Positions 15,479 to 24,838 of a stretch of DNA of 64,000 nucleotides are shown one piece after another; positions within the stretch are counted from its first letter, which is position 1; every line of letters begins with the position of its first letter. Both the position numbers and the translations under genes were made by a program. The stretch is from an uncultured Rhodospirillales bacterium (GTDB lineage: Bacteria > Pseudomonadota > Alphaproteobacteria > ATCC43930 > CGMCC-115725), in assembly GCA_903828515.1 (NCBI GenBank), contig CAIKMD010000006.1:372001-436000 (forward strand). Reading direction: 5' to 3'. The notes below the pieces were generated by a model, which had not been told where the DNA came from, searched no databases, and saw nothing but the letters and a program-made list of their open reading frames with translations.

Positions 15479-17902
15479 CTAAAACTCCTTGAGCAGGCGG
15501 TCGATGTAGTCGCGCTCGATCGCCGGGCGGTCGCGTTCGCCGGCGCGGCGGCGCAACTCGTCGAGGATGCCCTTGGCGCGTTCGAGCGCGCTGTCGTTGA
15601 GTGACTTGCCGACGCGCATCTGCCCGCCATCGTCGTAACCGCCATTGCCCTGCTCGGTATCGAGCAGGCGTCCGAACGGATCGCGATTGGCCTGATGGAG
15701 GCCCGGATTGTCGTCGGGCTCGCCACCGGGGCCGTCACCGTAATTATTGCCCATCATCTGCTGGGCCATCGCGCGCGCCGCGTCCTGCAGCGCGCTGAGC
15801 GCGTCGGATTGCGGGCCGACCGCCTGACCCGGCTGGTTGCGTTGAAGCGCGCCCTCGGCGCCCTGCATCGAGCGCTCGGCGCGGCTCATCGACTGCGGAA
15901 CCTGACCACCCTGCTGCTGCAATTGCTGCATCATCTGCTGGAGCATCTGACGCAATGCCTGCTGCTGCTGCGCATCGCCCTGCGAGTTCTGGCCGCTTTG
16001 CTGCTGGCGCGACTGGCCGAACGAGCGATCGAGGAGCTGTTGCTGCTGCTGCATCATCTGCTGCATCTGGCTCATCATCTGGTTCTGCTGGCCGTTCTGT
16101 CCCGGATTGGGCCGGGCGAGGCGCAGATTTTCCAGCATCTGCTGCAGTTGCGACAGCATCTGCTTGGCCTGGTCGCGCGCACCGGTCTTGGCCATGTCGC
16201 GCGCGCGGTCGAGCATTTTCTGGAGGTCGCGCATCGACAGCGTGTTGCGCGGATCGGCCGGCGGCAGGTTCTTCAGATCCTCCGGGCTCATGTTCTTCAT
16301 CTGCTCGGCGAGCGCCTGCATCAGGCGGTTCATCGCTTCCTGAACCTGCCGGATCAGCTTTTCGATCTCGGGATCGGGGGCGTTGCGCGCCAGCGCGTCC
16401 TGCAGGTTGCGCATCGCGTTGCGCAGCGCGTTCTGATCGGCGGGCGCGCGACCTTCCTCGATCCGCAGTGCGGTATCCCAGAGCAGGCCCTGGACCGGCG
16501 CGATCGACGAGCCGTCCTTGTCGAGGACGAGCCGCGCCTGCGCCGAGCGCAACGCCATGAAGGCGACGATGTCGTCGTTGAACCGGTCGGGCCGCGACGA
16601 CAGGTCGGACAGCGTCTCGGCGATCACGTCCTTGTCCGCGGGCTTCAGCGTCAATTGCTTGCGCTGGTCGATGATCGCCTTGGCGATCGGCTGGTGGAAC
16701 ACGCGCTCGGGCAGTGTTGCCCGGACAGTGTCGCTCTTGCCGGTCTGGCCCAGCGCGTCGCTGGCCTGGAACTGGATCGTCACCGGCAGCCCGGCCCAAA
16801 GATGGGCGGTGAGATCGCTGAAGCTGGTGCCCGCCGCGTCTTTCAGGTGCTGGCCCGGCAATGGCAGGTCGAGGGTGATCGGCTCGCCGGTCGGATCGTC
16901 GCTGCGATGGATGATCGCCTTGACGCTTTCGACGCCGTAATCGTCCGACGCCTTGTAGTCGAGGCGCAGCGCCATGCGGTTGGAGCGTGACGGCGGCTTG
17001 GCGAAAGCGATGGTCGGCGCATGATCCGGCACGACCAGAAGCGGCCAGGCGCCGAGCGTGCGCCCGTCCTGCGTCACGCTCAGGCGCTTGCCGCCGGTGA
17101 TCGTGGCGCTCGCCTTGAAATCATGCTCGTCGATCGGCGTGAAGTCGGTCGTCGTCTTCGCGTCGAAGCTGAGCTTCGGGGGTTTGCGACCGCCATGGAC
17201 CTGCGCCAGCACCGTGCTGCCGGCCGGCACCGCGACCGACGAGGTCGAGTTCACGTTGAGGAATTGCGGCGGCATGCCGGTGTAGTCGGGCGGCGTCACC
17301 CAGATATCGAGCGAGACCTGCGGCGCGCCGACATTATTGGCGAGGCCGGGCAGCAGCGTGCGCAGGATGCGTTGCGACCAGTCGGGACCGGCATCGACGA
17401 AGCCCAGCACCAGCAGCAACGCGAGCGCGATGCGCAGCGCATAGGGATCGCGCCGCGTCAGACCGCCGGCCGGGGCGCCGACCTTGAGACGGCGCGTCTC
17501 TTCTTCCATGCGGCGCTGATGCGCCTGCCAGAGCGCGGCGGTGCCTGGATCGTCGCTGCCGCTCGCGAGATTGTCCTCGATGGCGGTGAGGGGGCGATGA
17601 TCGAGGCCGCTGGCGGTTTCGATGCGGCGCCGCGCCGCGCTGCGGTTGGGCCACGAGAAGCGCCTCGCCGAATCATAGGCGGCGGCGGTGAAGGCGAGGA
17701 CGAGCACGGCGAGCAGCAGCCAATGGAGCGAGGCGCCGAGCCGCGTCGGAATGTCGAACAGGGCGAGGGCGAGGAAGATGCCGAGCAGGGCGACGATCGG
17801 CCACAAAGCGGGCCATGCGCGTTCCCAGACGAGCGCCCAGCCGGCCAGCCTCAAGCGGCGCTTGAGCGCGGCGGATGAAGTGGGTACGGCGCTCTCGACC
17901 AT
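15479..17902 (-). CDS. DUF4175 / TIGR02302 family membrane protein
   Basis: 807 residues. Membrane helices lie near 25-45 and 57-77, with another near 155-172. A long periplasmic region follows, and a strikingly Gln/Met-rich tract (about 540-690) contains runs such as MQQMMQQQQQLLD. Family members of this length sit beside lysA in many alphaproteobacteria; the function is not known. The start at 17902 matches the short cytoplasmic N-terminus. It lies 17 bp after the lysA stop on the same strand and is probably co-transcribed with lysA and argH. Confidence 0.88.
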   Translation of the reverse strand: MVESAVPTSSAALKRRLRLAGWALVWERAWPALWPIVALLGIFLALALFDIPTRLGASLHWLLLAVLVLAFTAAAYDSARRFSWPNRSAARRRIETASGLDHRPLTAIEDNLASGSDDPGTAALWQAHQRRMEEETRRLKVGAPAGGLTRRDPYALRIALALLLVLGFVDAGPDWSQRILRTLLPGLANNVGAPQVSLDIWVTPPDYTGMPPQFLNVNSTSSVAVPAGSTVLAQVHGGRKPPKLSFDAKTTTDFTPIDEHDFKASATITGGKRLSVTQDGRTLGAWPLLVVPDHAPTIAFAKPPSRSNRMALRLDYKASDDYGVESVKAIIHRSDDPTGEPITLDLPLPGQHLKDAAGTSFSDLTAHLWAGLPVTIQFQASDALGQTGKSDTVRATLPERVFHQPIAKAIIDQRKQLTLKPADKDVIAETLSDLSSRPDRFNDDIVAFMALRSAQARLVLDKDGSSIAPVQGLLWDTALRIEEGRAPADQNALRNAMRNLQDALARNAPDPEIEKLIRQVQEAMNRLMQALAEQMKNMSPEDLKNLPPADPRNTLSMRDLQKMLDRARDMAKTGARDQAKQMLSQLQQMLENLRLARPNPGQNGQQNQMMSQMQQMMQQQQQLLDRSFGQSRQQQSGQNSQGDAQQQQALRQMLQQMMQQLQQQGGQVPQSMSRAERSMQGAEGALQRNQPGQAVGPQSDALSALQDAARAMAQQMMGNNYGDGPGGEPDDNPGLHQANRDPFGRLLDTEQGNGGYDDGGQMRVGKSLNDSALERAKGILDELRRRAGERDRPAIERDYIDRLLKEF

Positions 17903-17919
17903 CCGTGGCCTCGTGCCGA

Positions 17920-19218
17920 TCAGTTCGCGGTGAGCCAGGGCGGAATATGGTCCTGGGCGAGTACCGCATCATAGCTGGGCCGAGCCCGGATCACGGCGAA
18001 TTGAGAACCGCGAACCAGCACTTCCGGCGCCGGCAGGCGGGTATTGTACCCCGATCCCATCGAAGCGCCATAGGCTCCCGCGGACATCAGGGCGACCAGC
18101 TCACCCGCCTCGACCGGGGGCAGCTTGCGGCGGGTCGCGAAGGTGTCGCCGGTCTCGCAGACCGGACCGACCACGTCGGCTTCCTTCCAGCCGCGCCGCG
18201 CCTTCTCGTTCAGCGGCATGATCTCGTGCCAGGCGTCATAGAGCGCCGGCCGGATCAGGTCGTTCATCGCCGCGTCGAGAATGATGAAGCGGTGGGTGAC
18301 GCCTTTTTTTACATAAACGATCTTCGCCACCAGCACGCCGGCATTGCCGACCAGATAGCGTCCGGGTTCGAAGGAGAGGCTGGCGCCGGAGTTGCCGAAA
18401 ATGCGCTTGGCCGACGCGGCATAGTCGGCGATGGCGGGCGGTGTCTCGTCCTTGTAGCGAATGCCGACGCCGCCGCCGAGGTCGAGGCGCTCGAGCGGAA
18501 TGCCCTGCGCGCGCAAGCTGCGATACAACTCGGCGACGCGGCGGAACGCGGTCTCGAACGGCCGCAGGCTGGTGAGCTGCGAGCCGATATGGACGGCGAT
18601 GCCGACCGGCGCGATGCCGGGCATGGCGGCGGCGCGGCGATAGGCGGAGGCCGCGTGCGCGATGTCGATGCCGAACTTGTTCTCTTTCTTGCCGGTGGTG
18701 ATCTTGGCGTGGGTGCGGGCGTCGACGTCGGGATTGACCCGGATCGCGATACGCGCGGTGCGGCCCAAACGCGTGGCGACCGCCGACAGCGCTTCGAGTT
18801 CGGGCACCGATTCGACGTTGATCTGATGCACGTCGTGCGCGACCGCGAATTCCAATTCCGACGCGGTCTTGCCGATGCCCGAAAAGATCACCCGGCTGGC
18901 CGGAATGCCGGCGGCGAGCGCGCGGCGGAATTCGCCTTCCGAGACGACGTCGGCGCCGGCGCCCAGTTTCCCCAATGTCGCGATCACGCCGAGATTGGGA
19001 TTGGCCTTCACCGAGTAGCAGATCGTCGCGCGCGCATCGGAAAACGCATCGGCGAATTCGCGATAGCGCCGTTCGATCTGGGTTCCCGAATAGACATAGA
19101 ACGGCGTGCCGACTTCGTCAGCGATCCGCGCCAGCGGCACGTTGTCGGCGCAGAGTTCGCCTTTGCGGTATGCAAACTCAGGTGCGCCGGGCGCTTCAGT
19201 CTTGGCGAGCTTGGTCAA
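17920..19218 (-). CDS. lysA: Diaminopimelate decarboxylase
   Basis: About 432 residues; PLP enzyme that decarboxylates meso-diaminopimelate to lysine. The cofactor lysine is in YSVKANPN, HIGSQL and GGGVGIRY line the phosphate site, and CETGDTF supplies the substrate-binding cysteine. The frame runs on upstream through the small lipoprotein gene. I prefer the TTG at 19218, which overlaps that gene's stop (TTGA) and gives the usual family length, though no clear ribosome site precedes it. Coupled translation with the lipoprotein gene is likely. Confidence 0.9.
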   Translation of the reverse strand: MTKLAKTEAPGAPEFAYRKGELCADNVPLARIADEVGTPFYVYSGTQIERRYREFADAFSDARATICYSVKANPNLGVIATLGKLGAGADVVSEGEFRRALAAGIPASRVIFSGIGKTASELEFAVAHDVHQINVESVPELEALSAVATRLGRTARIAIRVNPDVDARTHAKITTGKKENKFGIDIAHAASAYRRAAAMPGIAPVGIAVHIGSQLTSLRPFETAFRRVAELYRSLRAQGIPLERLDLGGGVGIRYKDETPPAIADYAASAKRIFGNSGASLSFEPGRYLVGNAGVLVAKIVYVKKGVTHRFIILDAAMNDLIRPALYDAWHEIMPLNEKARRGWKEADVVGPVCETGDTFATRRKLPPVEAGELVALMSAGAYGASMGSGYNTRLPAPEVLVRGSQFAVIRARPSYDAVLAQDHIPPWLTAN

Positions 19219-19346
19219 TGGGAGGGGTACTGCATCGGATAGGTGTTGGGCACGTCGGTCGGCGGCGATGGCGATGATTTCTTGCCGCACGCGGCGAGTG
19301 TCACCACGACGAGCATCAGGACAAGGACACGAACGAGAATCGGCAT
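19215..19346 (-). CDS. lptM: Small lipoprotein, LptM-like
   Basis: 43 residues: a hydrophobic signal (MPILVRVLVLMLVVVTL), lipobox LAAC, then a Lys/Ser/Pro-rich tail (CGKKSSPSPPTDVPNTYP). Small lipoproteins of this form directly upstream of lysA are annotated as LptM, which assists maturation of the LPS translocon LptD. The ORF was found by direct translation. Its stop overlaps the proposed lysA start and it begins 2 bp before the end of argH, so all are one transcription unit. Confidence 0.75.
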   Translation of the reverse strand: MPILVRVLVLMLVVVTLAACGKKSSPSPPTDVPNTYPMQYPSH

Positions 19347-19347
19347 A

Positions 19348-20796
19348 TTACCGGCCCTTCGGCAGAAAGCGCTGGCGGGCCGAGGCCGCCGCGCGCGTCA
19401 CGTTGGTGGGGGCGGTGCCGCCGAGGCTCTTGCGGCTGGCGACCGACTGCTCGACCGTGAGCACCTTATAGATCGCCCGCGTGATGCGTTTCTCGACGCG
19501 CTGCATCTCGCCCAACGGCAGATCGGCGAGGTCGCAGCCGAGCGCCTCGGCCCGCGCGACCAGCGCGCCGGTGACGTGATGCGCCTGACGGAACGGCAGT
19601 TGCAGATGCCGGACGAGAAAATCGGCCAGATCGGTGGCCGTGCTGAAACCCGACGCGGCGACCCGGCGCATCGCCGTCTTGTCGGCCTTCATGTCCTTGA
19701 CGATGCCGGTCATGGCGGCGAGGCACAGCGACAGCGTGTCGGCGGCATCGAACACCGTCGCCTTGTCTTCCTGCATGTCCTTGGCGTAAGCGAGCGGCAG
19801 CCCCTTCATCACCACGAGCAGGCCGGTGAGCGCGCCGATCAGCTTGCCGGCCTTGGCGCGGACCAGTTCGGCCGCGTCGGGATTGCGCTTTTGCGGCATC
19901 ATCGACGAGCCGGTGGTATAGGCGTCGGAGAGCCGCACGAAGCGGAAGGGCTCGCTGACCCACAGGATGATCTCCTCGGCGAAGCGCGAGAGATGCATGC
20001 CGGCGATGGCGGCGGCGGCGAGGAATTCGAGCGCGAAATCGCGATCGGACACGGCGTCGAGCGAATTGGCCGCCGGCCGGTCGAAGCCCAGGGCTTTGGC
20101 TGTCATCGCGCGGTCGATCGGGAACGACGTGCCGGCGAGCGCACCCGCGCCCAATGGTGATTCGTTGAGCCGGCCGCGCGCATCGTTGAACCGCCCACGG
20201 TCGCGACCGAGCATCTCGACATAGGCGAGGAGGTGATGCCCGAAGGTGACGGGCTGGCCGACCTGCAGATGGGTGAAGCCGGGCATGATCGTCGCGGCAT
20301 GGCGCTCGGCCTGCTGGATGAGCGCCGCCTGCAGCGCCGCCGTCTCGCGGTCGAGCCGGTCGATCGCGTCGCGCACCCAGAGGCGAAAATCGGTTGCGAC
20401 CTGATCGTTGCGCGAGCGCGCGGTATGCAGCCGTCCGGCGCTCGGCCCGATCAGTTCGGCGAGCCGCGCTTCGATGTTGAGATGGATGTCTTCGTGCTCG
20501 ATGCGGAACGGGAAGTGCCCGCGCTCGATCTCGAGACGGATTTTTGCTAGACCGCGCGCGATCGCCGCCCCATCTTGGCGCGGGATGATCCGCCGCTTCA
20601 CCAGCATGGCGCAATGCGCCAGCGAGCCGGCGATGTCCTGGGCATAGAGCCGCTTGTCGACATCGAGCGACGCGTTGATGCGCTGCATGATCTCGGCGGG
20701 GCCCACGGCAAAGCGACCGCCCCAGGCGGCGTTGGCAGCCACGGTTTTGGTCGACGAGGGCGACTTACCCGGCGCGCGGGTTTTGCGCGTGGTCAC
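19348..20796 (-). CDS. argH: Argininosuccinate lyase
   Basis: 482 residues. It splits argininosuccinate into arginine and fumarate. The fumarase/lyase signature [12 protein letters not shown] is present, with [16 protein letters not shown] near the start and [13 protein letters not shown] for substrate binding. The GTG at 20796 gives a basic N-terminal extension ([10 protein letters not shown]) of about 25 residues before homology, and the frame is open further upstream, so the start could be later. It is transcribed divergently from the thioredoxin-like gene, with only 12 bp between the starts. Confidence 0.93.
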   Translation of the reverse strand: MTTRKTRAPGKSPSSTKTVAANAAWGGRFAVGPAEIMQRINASLDVDKRLYAQDIAGSLAHCAMLVKRRIIPRQDGAAIARGLAKIRLEIERGHFPFRIEHEDIHLNIEARLAELIGPSAGRLHTARSRNDQVATDFRLWVRDAIDRLDRETAALQAALIQQAERHAATIMPGFTHLQVGQPVTFGHHLLAYVEMLGRDRGRFNDARGRLNESPLGAGALAGTSFPIDRAMTAKALGFDRPAANSLDAVSDRDFALEFLAAAAIAGMHLSRFAEEIILWVSEPFRFVRLSDAYTTGSSMMPQKRNPDAAELVRAKAGKLIGALTGLLVVMKGLPLAYAKDMQEDKATVFDAADTLSLCLAAMTGIVKDMKADKTAMRRVAASGFSTATDLADFLVRHLQLPFRQAHHVTGALVARAEALGCDLADLPLGEMQRVEKRITRAIYKVLTVEQSVASRKSLGGTAPTNVTRAAASARQRFLPKGR

Positions 20797-20808
20797 GGCA
20801 GGAGACCG

Positions 20809-21411
20809 ATGAAAGTTTTGATACGCGCGGTCACGGTGCTTCTGGTCCTTTGCGGGGCGGCGCTTGTGGTGTTGATCGTCCGTCCGGGCCGCGTCGCGTT
20901 GGTTTCGCCGCAACAAGCCGCTGACAGCGTCACCGCACCTCAAGCCGAGGGTCACTTTAACGCGCTGTCCTCACCCCTTCCAGCGCCCGCGCTGTCGTTT
21001 ACCACCCGCGCCGGCGAGGCCAAGCGTTTAAGTGATTTCCAGGGCTCGGTGGTGCTCGTCAATCTCTGGGCGACATGGTGCGTGCCCTGTGTCGCCGAGA
21101 TGCCCGCCCTCGACCGGCTGCAGCAGAAAATGGGATCGCGGCTGACCATCCTCGCGCTGTCGGAAGACCGCAATTCGCAGGTCGTCGAGCCGTTTCTCGG
21201 CAAACTCGGGCTGAAGGCGCTTGCGGTCTATCTCGACCCGAAGGCGCAGGCATCAGTGGAACTGGGCGCGCAGGGTTTGCCGACGACCTATCTGATCGGT
21301 CGCGACGGCGCGATCCTCGGCAAGCTCGAAGGCGCCGCGTCGTGGGACCAGCCCGAGATGATCGCGCTGCTGGAACGCTATATCGGCGCGCCCACCTCAC
21401 CCGCTCGCTGA
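20809..21411 (+). CDS. TlpA-family thioredoxin-like protein
   Basis: 200 residues. A membrane anchor or uncleaved signal (about 4-22) leads to a periplasmic thioredoxin fold with redox motif W-C-V-P-C (Cys91 and Cys94). The cis-proline region is GLPTTYLIG. TlpA-like proteins reduce disulfides of exported proteins, for example in cytochrome maturation. ATG at 20809 has GGAG five bases upstream. The last residues (APTSPAR) and the stop are read from a family-2 repeat, so the native C-terminus may have been replaced. Confidence 0.88.
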   Translation: MKVLIRAVTVLLVLCGAALVVLIVRPGRVALVSPQQAADSVTAPQAEGHFNALSSPLPAPALSFTTRAGEAKRLSDFQGSVVLVNLWATWCVPCVAEMPALDRLQQKMGSRLTILALSEDRNSQVVEPFLGKLGLKALAVYLDPKAQASVELGAQGLPTTYLIGRDGAILGKLEGAASWDQPEMIALLERYIGAPTSPAR

Positions 21412-21440
21412 CGCTCGCACCCTCTCTCCCGATAGGCGGT
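21392..21440. repeat. Partial family-2 repeat
   Basis: CCCACCTCACCCGCTCGCTGACGCTCGCACCCTCTC arm, overlapping the last codons of the TlpA-like gene. It is the left flank of a composite repeat that continues to about 21717; together these fill the 314 bp up to the hydrolase gene, where no coding region is seen. Confidence 0.75.
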
Positions 21441-21475
21441 GATGGCGGGCACGATGAAACCCCTCGAAGATTGTT

Positions 21476-21546
21476 CACCACGGAGGCACGGAGGACACGG
21501 AGAAGAGTTCATTTTTCTTCCTCCGTGTCCTCCGTGCCTCCGTGGT
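21476..21546. repeat. Family-1 palindromic repeat
   Basis: Complete palindrome with CACCACGGAGGCACGGAGG and its inverse around ATTTTTC. With its flanks (about 21441-21575) it matches 48405-48520 in inverted orientation almost base for base. Confidence 0.9.
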
Positions 21547-21551
21547 TGATC

Positions 21552-21717
21552 TAAAGCCTTACCGTTTCAGGGCGACGCAAGCCCACCTCATCCGCTCGCT
21601 GACGCTCGCACCTTCTCCCCCCGATGGGCGGAGAAGGTTGGTTTGATGAAGCCCCTCTCCGCGCTTGCGGGGAGAGGGAGGGGCCTATTGCGACAGCAAT
21701 GGGAGGGTGAGGTGTGG
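21552..21717. repeat. Family-2 repeat
   Basis: Begins with the TTACCGTTTCAG tail and continues through CCTCATCCGCTCGC, CTTCTCCCCCCGATGGGCGGAGAAGG and GGGAGGGTGAGG, so it is inverted relative to the copy at 4.0 kb. Confidence 0.8.
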
Positions 21718-21725
21718 TTCCGCGT

Positions 21726-22382
21726 TCAGGCGGCGAAGCCCGCGCGCAGGAAGACGCCGCCGGCGGCGAGACCCTCGCCGTCGATCCCGTGGCCGAGGCC
21801 CGGACGCAGCAATTGCTCGACCGGCACATGCGCCTCTTTCAGCGCGGCATAGGCCTGCGGCAGCGCCTCGGGCGGCACCACCGGGTCGGAATCGCCATGA
21901 ACCAGCAGGATGCGCGGCCGCGCGCGCAACTCGATCGCGAGACTTTCGGGCGCGAAGAGCCGCCCCGAATAGGCAACCACCGAGGCGACCGGCTTGGCGC
22001 GGCGCAGGCTGACGAACAACGACATCATCGCGCCCTGCGAGAAGCCGACGAGCGCGAGTTTCGATTCATCGATTTTCCGTTCGGCGAGGACCTCGTCGAT
22101 GTAGCGGTCGAGGATTCCGGCGCCCTGGCGCACGCCGTCGAGCACCTGCTCGCGGCTGCGGTCGTTGAAACCGAACCATTGCCGCCCGAAGGCCGATTGC
22201 TCGCACGGGAACGGCGCGTGCGGCGAAAGGAACTCGGCGTCGGGGAGGAACTTGCCCCAGCTCGACGCGAGATCGATCAGATCGTTGCCGTCGGCGCCAT
22301 AGCCGTGCAGCAGCAATACGAGTTGTTTGGCGGGGCCTCCCGATTGCGGGGGGCGGTTCGGGCCGTCGAGGGTGTTTGCCAT
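21726..22382 (-). CDS. Phospholipase/carboxylesterase family alpha/beta hydrolase
   Basis: 218 residues of the small serine esterase family (YpfH/acyl-protein-thioesterase group). Catalytic triad candidates are Ser115 in GFSQGAM, Asp166 in HGDSDPV and His198 in GLGHGID; LLLHGYGADGNDL forms the oxyanion loop. No signal peptide, so cytoplasmic. The substrate cannot be named. It is transcribed divergently from gluQ, 67 bp apart, and ends next to the repeat block. Confidence 0.88.
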   Translation of the reverse strand: MANTLDGPNRPPQSGGPAKQLVLLLHGYGADGNDLIDLASSWGKFLPDAEFLSPHAPFPCEQSAFGRQWFGFNDRSREQVLDGVRQGAGILDRYIDEVLAERKIDESKLALVGFSQGAMMSLFVSLRRAKPVASVVAYSGRLFAPESLAIELRARPRILLVHGDSDPVVPPEALPQAYAALKEAHVPVEQLLRPGLGHGIDGEGLAAGGVFLRAGFAA

Positions 22383-22449
22383 GGGAAAGGATTAGACGAA
22401 GCATCGGACTTTGTTAAGGGGGCGCGCGGCGGCTAGGCTCGCGCGCATC

Positions 22450-23289
22450 ATGGCAGACGTCATCACCCGTTTCGCGCCGAGCCCGACCGGGTTGTTGCAT
22501 CTGGGTCATGCCTATTCGGCATTGATCGGCTGGCGCGCGGCGCGCGCGGCGGGCGGGCGGTTTCTGCTGCGGATCGAGGATATCGATCGCGGGCGCTGTC
22601 GCGACGAGTTCGTCGCGGCGATTACGGAAGACCTCACCTGGCTCGGCATCGATTGGGACGGCGCGGTGCGTCGGCAATCCGAGCACTTCGACGATTATAT
22701 GGCCGCGCTCGATACGCTCGTGGATCGGGAACTGATCTATCCGTGTTTCTGCACGCGCGCCGCGATCAAGGCCGAAATCGCCGGCGCCGATGCCGCGCCG
22801 CACGGTCCCGACGGACCGCTTTATCCGGGAACCTGTCGCGCGTTGCCGGATGACGAGCGTTACTGGCGCATGTCGAGCGAGAGCTACGCCTTGCGCCTCG
22901 ATATGGCGAAAGCGGTCGCGCTCACCGGGCCGCTAAGCTGGGAAGAAGACGGCAAGGGCATGATCGCCGCCGATCCGTCGAGCGCGGGCGATGTCGTGCT
23001 CGCGCGCAAGGATACGCCGACGAGCTATCACCTGGCCGTCACGGTCGACGACGCGCTACAAGGCGTGACGCTGGTGACGCGCGGCGAGGATCTCTTTGCC
23101 GCGACGCATATCCACCGCCTGCTTCAGGCGCTGCTGGAGCTGCCGACGCCGCTTTATCGTAACCACAAGCTGCTGACCGATGCCGACGGCAAACGCTTTG
23201 CCAAACGCGACAAGGCGCTTACCCTTCGCGACCTGCGCGCGGCGGGCCGTTCGCCGGACGAGGTTCTCGCGATGATCGAAGCAGGTTAA
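22450..23289 (+). CDS. gluQ: Glutamyl-Q tRNA(Asp) synthetase
   Basis: 279 residues: the catalytic half of a glutamyl-tRNA synthetase without the anticodon-binding domain. It attaches glutamate to queuosine in tRNA(Asp). The HIGH-type motif is APSPTGLLHLGHAYSA, the KMSKS-type loop is GKRFAKRDKA, and the zinc site is C99-x-C101...Y125...C129. ATG at 22450 is chosen because homology starts at residue 5; the open frame upstream adds 13 unrelated residues. A repeat follows the stop. Confidence 0.93.
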   Translation: MADVITRFAPSPTGLLHLGHAYSALIGWRAARAAGGRFLLRIEDIDRGRCRDEFVAAITEDLTWLGIDWDGAVRRQSEHFDDYMAALDTLVDRELIYPCFCTRAAIKAEIAGADAAPHGPDGPLYPGTCRALPDDERYWRMSSESYALRLDMAKAVALTGPLSWEEDGKGMIAADPSSAGDVVLARKDTPTSYHLAVTVDDALQGVTLVTRGEDLFAATHIHRLLQALLELPTPLYRNHKLLTDADGKRFAKRDKALTLRDLRAAGRSPDEVLAMIEAG

Positions 23290-23296
23290 GAAGGAT

Positions 23297-23370
23297 CACC
23301 ACGGAGGCACGGAGGACACGGAAAGAAGAATATTTCGATCTCTTCTCCGTGTCCTCCGTGTCTCCGTGGT
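23297..23370. repeat. Family-1 palindromic repeat
   Basis: Complete palindrome between the gluQ stop and the start of the LVIVD-repeat gene. The right arm ends about 25 bp before that gene's ATG and could form a hairpin terminator for gluQ, although no T-run follows. Confidence 0.85.
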
Positions 23371-23395
23371 AAAAAATGTTTTTCGGGAGGGTGCG

Positions 23396-24616
23396 ATGGA
23401 ATTTCCATCGGGACGGGCGTTCGCCAAAGGGCTCAAGCCCGTCGGCTATCACGATCTGATCGGCAAGCCGGGCTTCAAGCTCGCGCTCCACAAAAAGCGC
23501 GAGCGCTGGTTTCTTTATGTGCCCGGTTTGTGGGAACCGGGCCTCCATATCCTCGAGGTCACCGATCCGACCCAGCCGCGCCATGTTCGTTTCATGCCGG
23601 GTCATGCCAATACCTGGACCTTGCAGGTGCAGATCGCCGGCACGCGCATGATCACCTCGGCCGAGCGCATCGCTTCGGGCTGGGGCGACACGCCCGGCGC
23701 GCCTTACGACGAAGGCTTTCATATCTGGGACCTCGCCGATCCCGAGAACCCCGAACATCTGGGGCACTTCAAGACCGGCGGCGGCGGGACGCATCGCAAT
23801 TACTATGACGGCGGCCGTTACGTTTACGCGACCGGCCTGCCCGAAGGCTATGAAGGCCAGATATTGCAGATCGTCGATATCGACGATCCGGCGAATCCGA
23901 AAGAGGTCTCGCGCTGGTGGCGGCCGGGGCAGTGGAAGGCCGGCGGCGAATCCGGTGCGCCGCACGGCACGATGCTGCATGGCGGCGCCTATGTGCGCGG
24001 TGATCGGGCCTATCTGCCCTATGGCGGCGGCGGTTTCGTCATTCTCGATATCTCGGACAAGACCAAGCCGGTGATGGTGAGCGATCTGCCCTTCTCGCCG
24101 CCGTTCCAGTCCTTCATCGCGGTGCACACGGCCCTGCCGCTGTCGAAGCGGGAACTGGTGATCTGCAATTCCGAGGCGATCGCCGAGAATTGCAACGAGC
24201 CCCTGGGCTATGCCGGCATCGTCGACATCAAGGATGAAAATCATCCGCGGCTCTGCTCGCTCTTTCCGCTGCCGCGCCCGCCCGAGGACGCGCCCTATCG
24301 CAATTTCTGCGAGAAGGGCGGCCGTTTCGGTCCGCACAACCAGCATCAATGGCAGTATCAGGAGATACTCCTCCACGACGAGAATTTGTGCTTCCTCACC
24401 TATTTCAACGCGGGCCTGCGCGTCTTCGACATCAGCGACGAAAAGCTGGTCAAGGAAATCGCCTATTTCGTGCCGCCCGATCCGGTCGAGCGGCGCGGCA
24501 TGTTGCCGAAGACCGGGCTCGTCGGTCAGACCGAGGATGTGCTGGTCGATGCGCGCGGCTTCATCTACATCACCGACAAGAATCACGGGCTCTACATATT
24601 GCGGCTCGATCGGTAA
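23396..24616 (+). CDS. LVIVD-repeat beta-propeller-like protein
   Basis: 406 residues with several repeats of the type HILEVTDPTQPRHV, HIWDLADPENPEHLGH, QIVDIDDPANPKEV, VILDISDKTKPVMV and RVFDISDEKLVKEI. These LVIVD/choice-of-anchor-like blades form a propeller. No signal peptide is visible, unlike many LVIVD proteins. A role in binding or as a lactonase-like enzyme cannot be decided. GGGAGG sits 5 bases before the ATG at 23396. The gene is bounded by family-1 repeats on both sides; the amidohydrolase gene follows after the second. Confidence 0.75.
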   Translation: MEFPSGRAFAKGLKPVGYHDLIGKPGFKLALHKKRERWFLYVPGLWEPGLHILEVTDPTQPRHVRFMPGHANTWTLQVQIAGTRMITSAERIASGWGDTPGAPYDEGFHIWDLADPENPEHLGHFKTGGGGTHRNYYDGGRYVYATGLPEGYEGQILQIVDIDDPANPKEVSRWWRPGQWKAGGESGAPHGTMLHGGAYVRGDRAYLPYGGGGFVILDISDKTKPVMVSDLPFSPPFQSFIAVHTALPLSKRELVICNSEAIAENCNEPLGYAGIVDIKDENHPRLCSLFPLPRPPEDAPYRNFCEKGGRFGPHNQHQWQYQEILLHDENLCFLTYFNAGLRVFDISDEKLVKEIAYFVPPDPVERRGMLPKTGLVGQTEDVLVDARGFIYITDKNHGLYILRLDR

Positions 24617-24657
24617 GGCCGATTTTCAATGATCGTCCGCTGATCGACGAGAAAAAT

Positions 24658-24738
24658 CACCACGGAGGCACGGAGGACACGGAGAAGAAATAGAAATAAA
24701 AACTTTCTTCTTCTCCGTGTCCTCCGTGCCTCCGTGGT
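24658..24738. repeat. Family-1 palindromic repeat
   Basis: Complete palindrome between the LVIVD gene and the amidohydrolase gene, with an A/T-rich spacer in the middle. Confidence 0.87.
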
Positions 24739-24785
24739 CAATCTGTTTTTCGGGGGAAGGGTGGGCGCTTTGAGGCAAGACGTGG

Positions 24786-24808
24786 ATCGCCGGAACAAGT
24801 CCGGCGAT
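24786..24808. repeat. Short hairpin repeat
   Basis: ATCGCCGG (24786-24793) and CCGGCGAT (24801-24808) are perfect inverses around AACAAGT. The form GGATCGCCGG...CCGGCGATGACGA is a common intergenic repeat in high-GC alphaproteobacteria; only this copy is in the window. Confidence 0.6.
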
Positions 24809-24838
24809 GACGAATAAAAAGCAAAAGGGGTGGAACAC

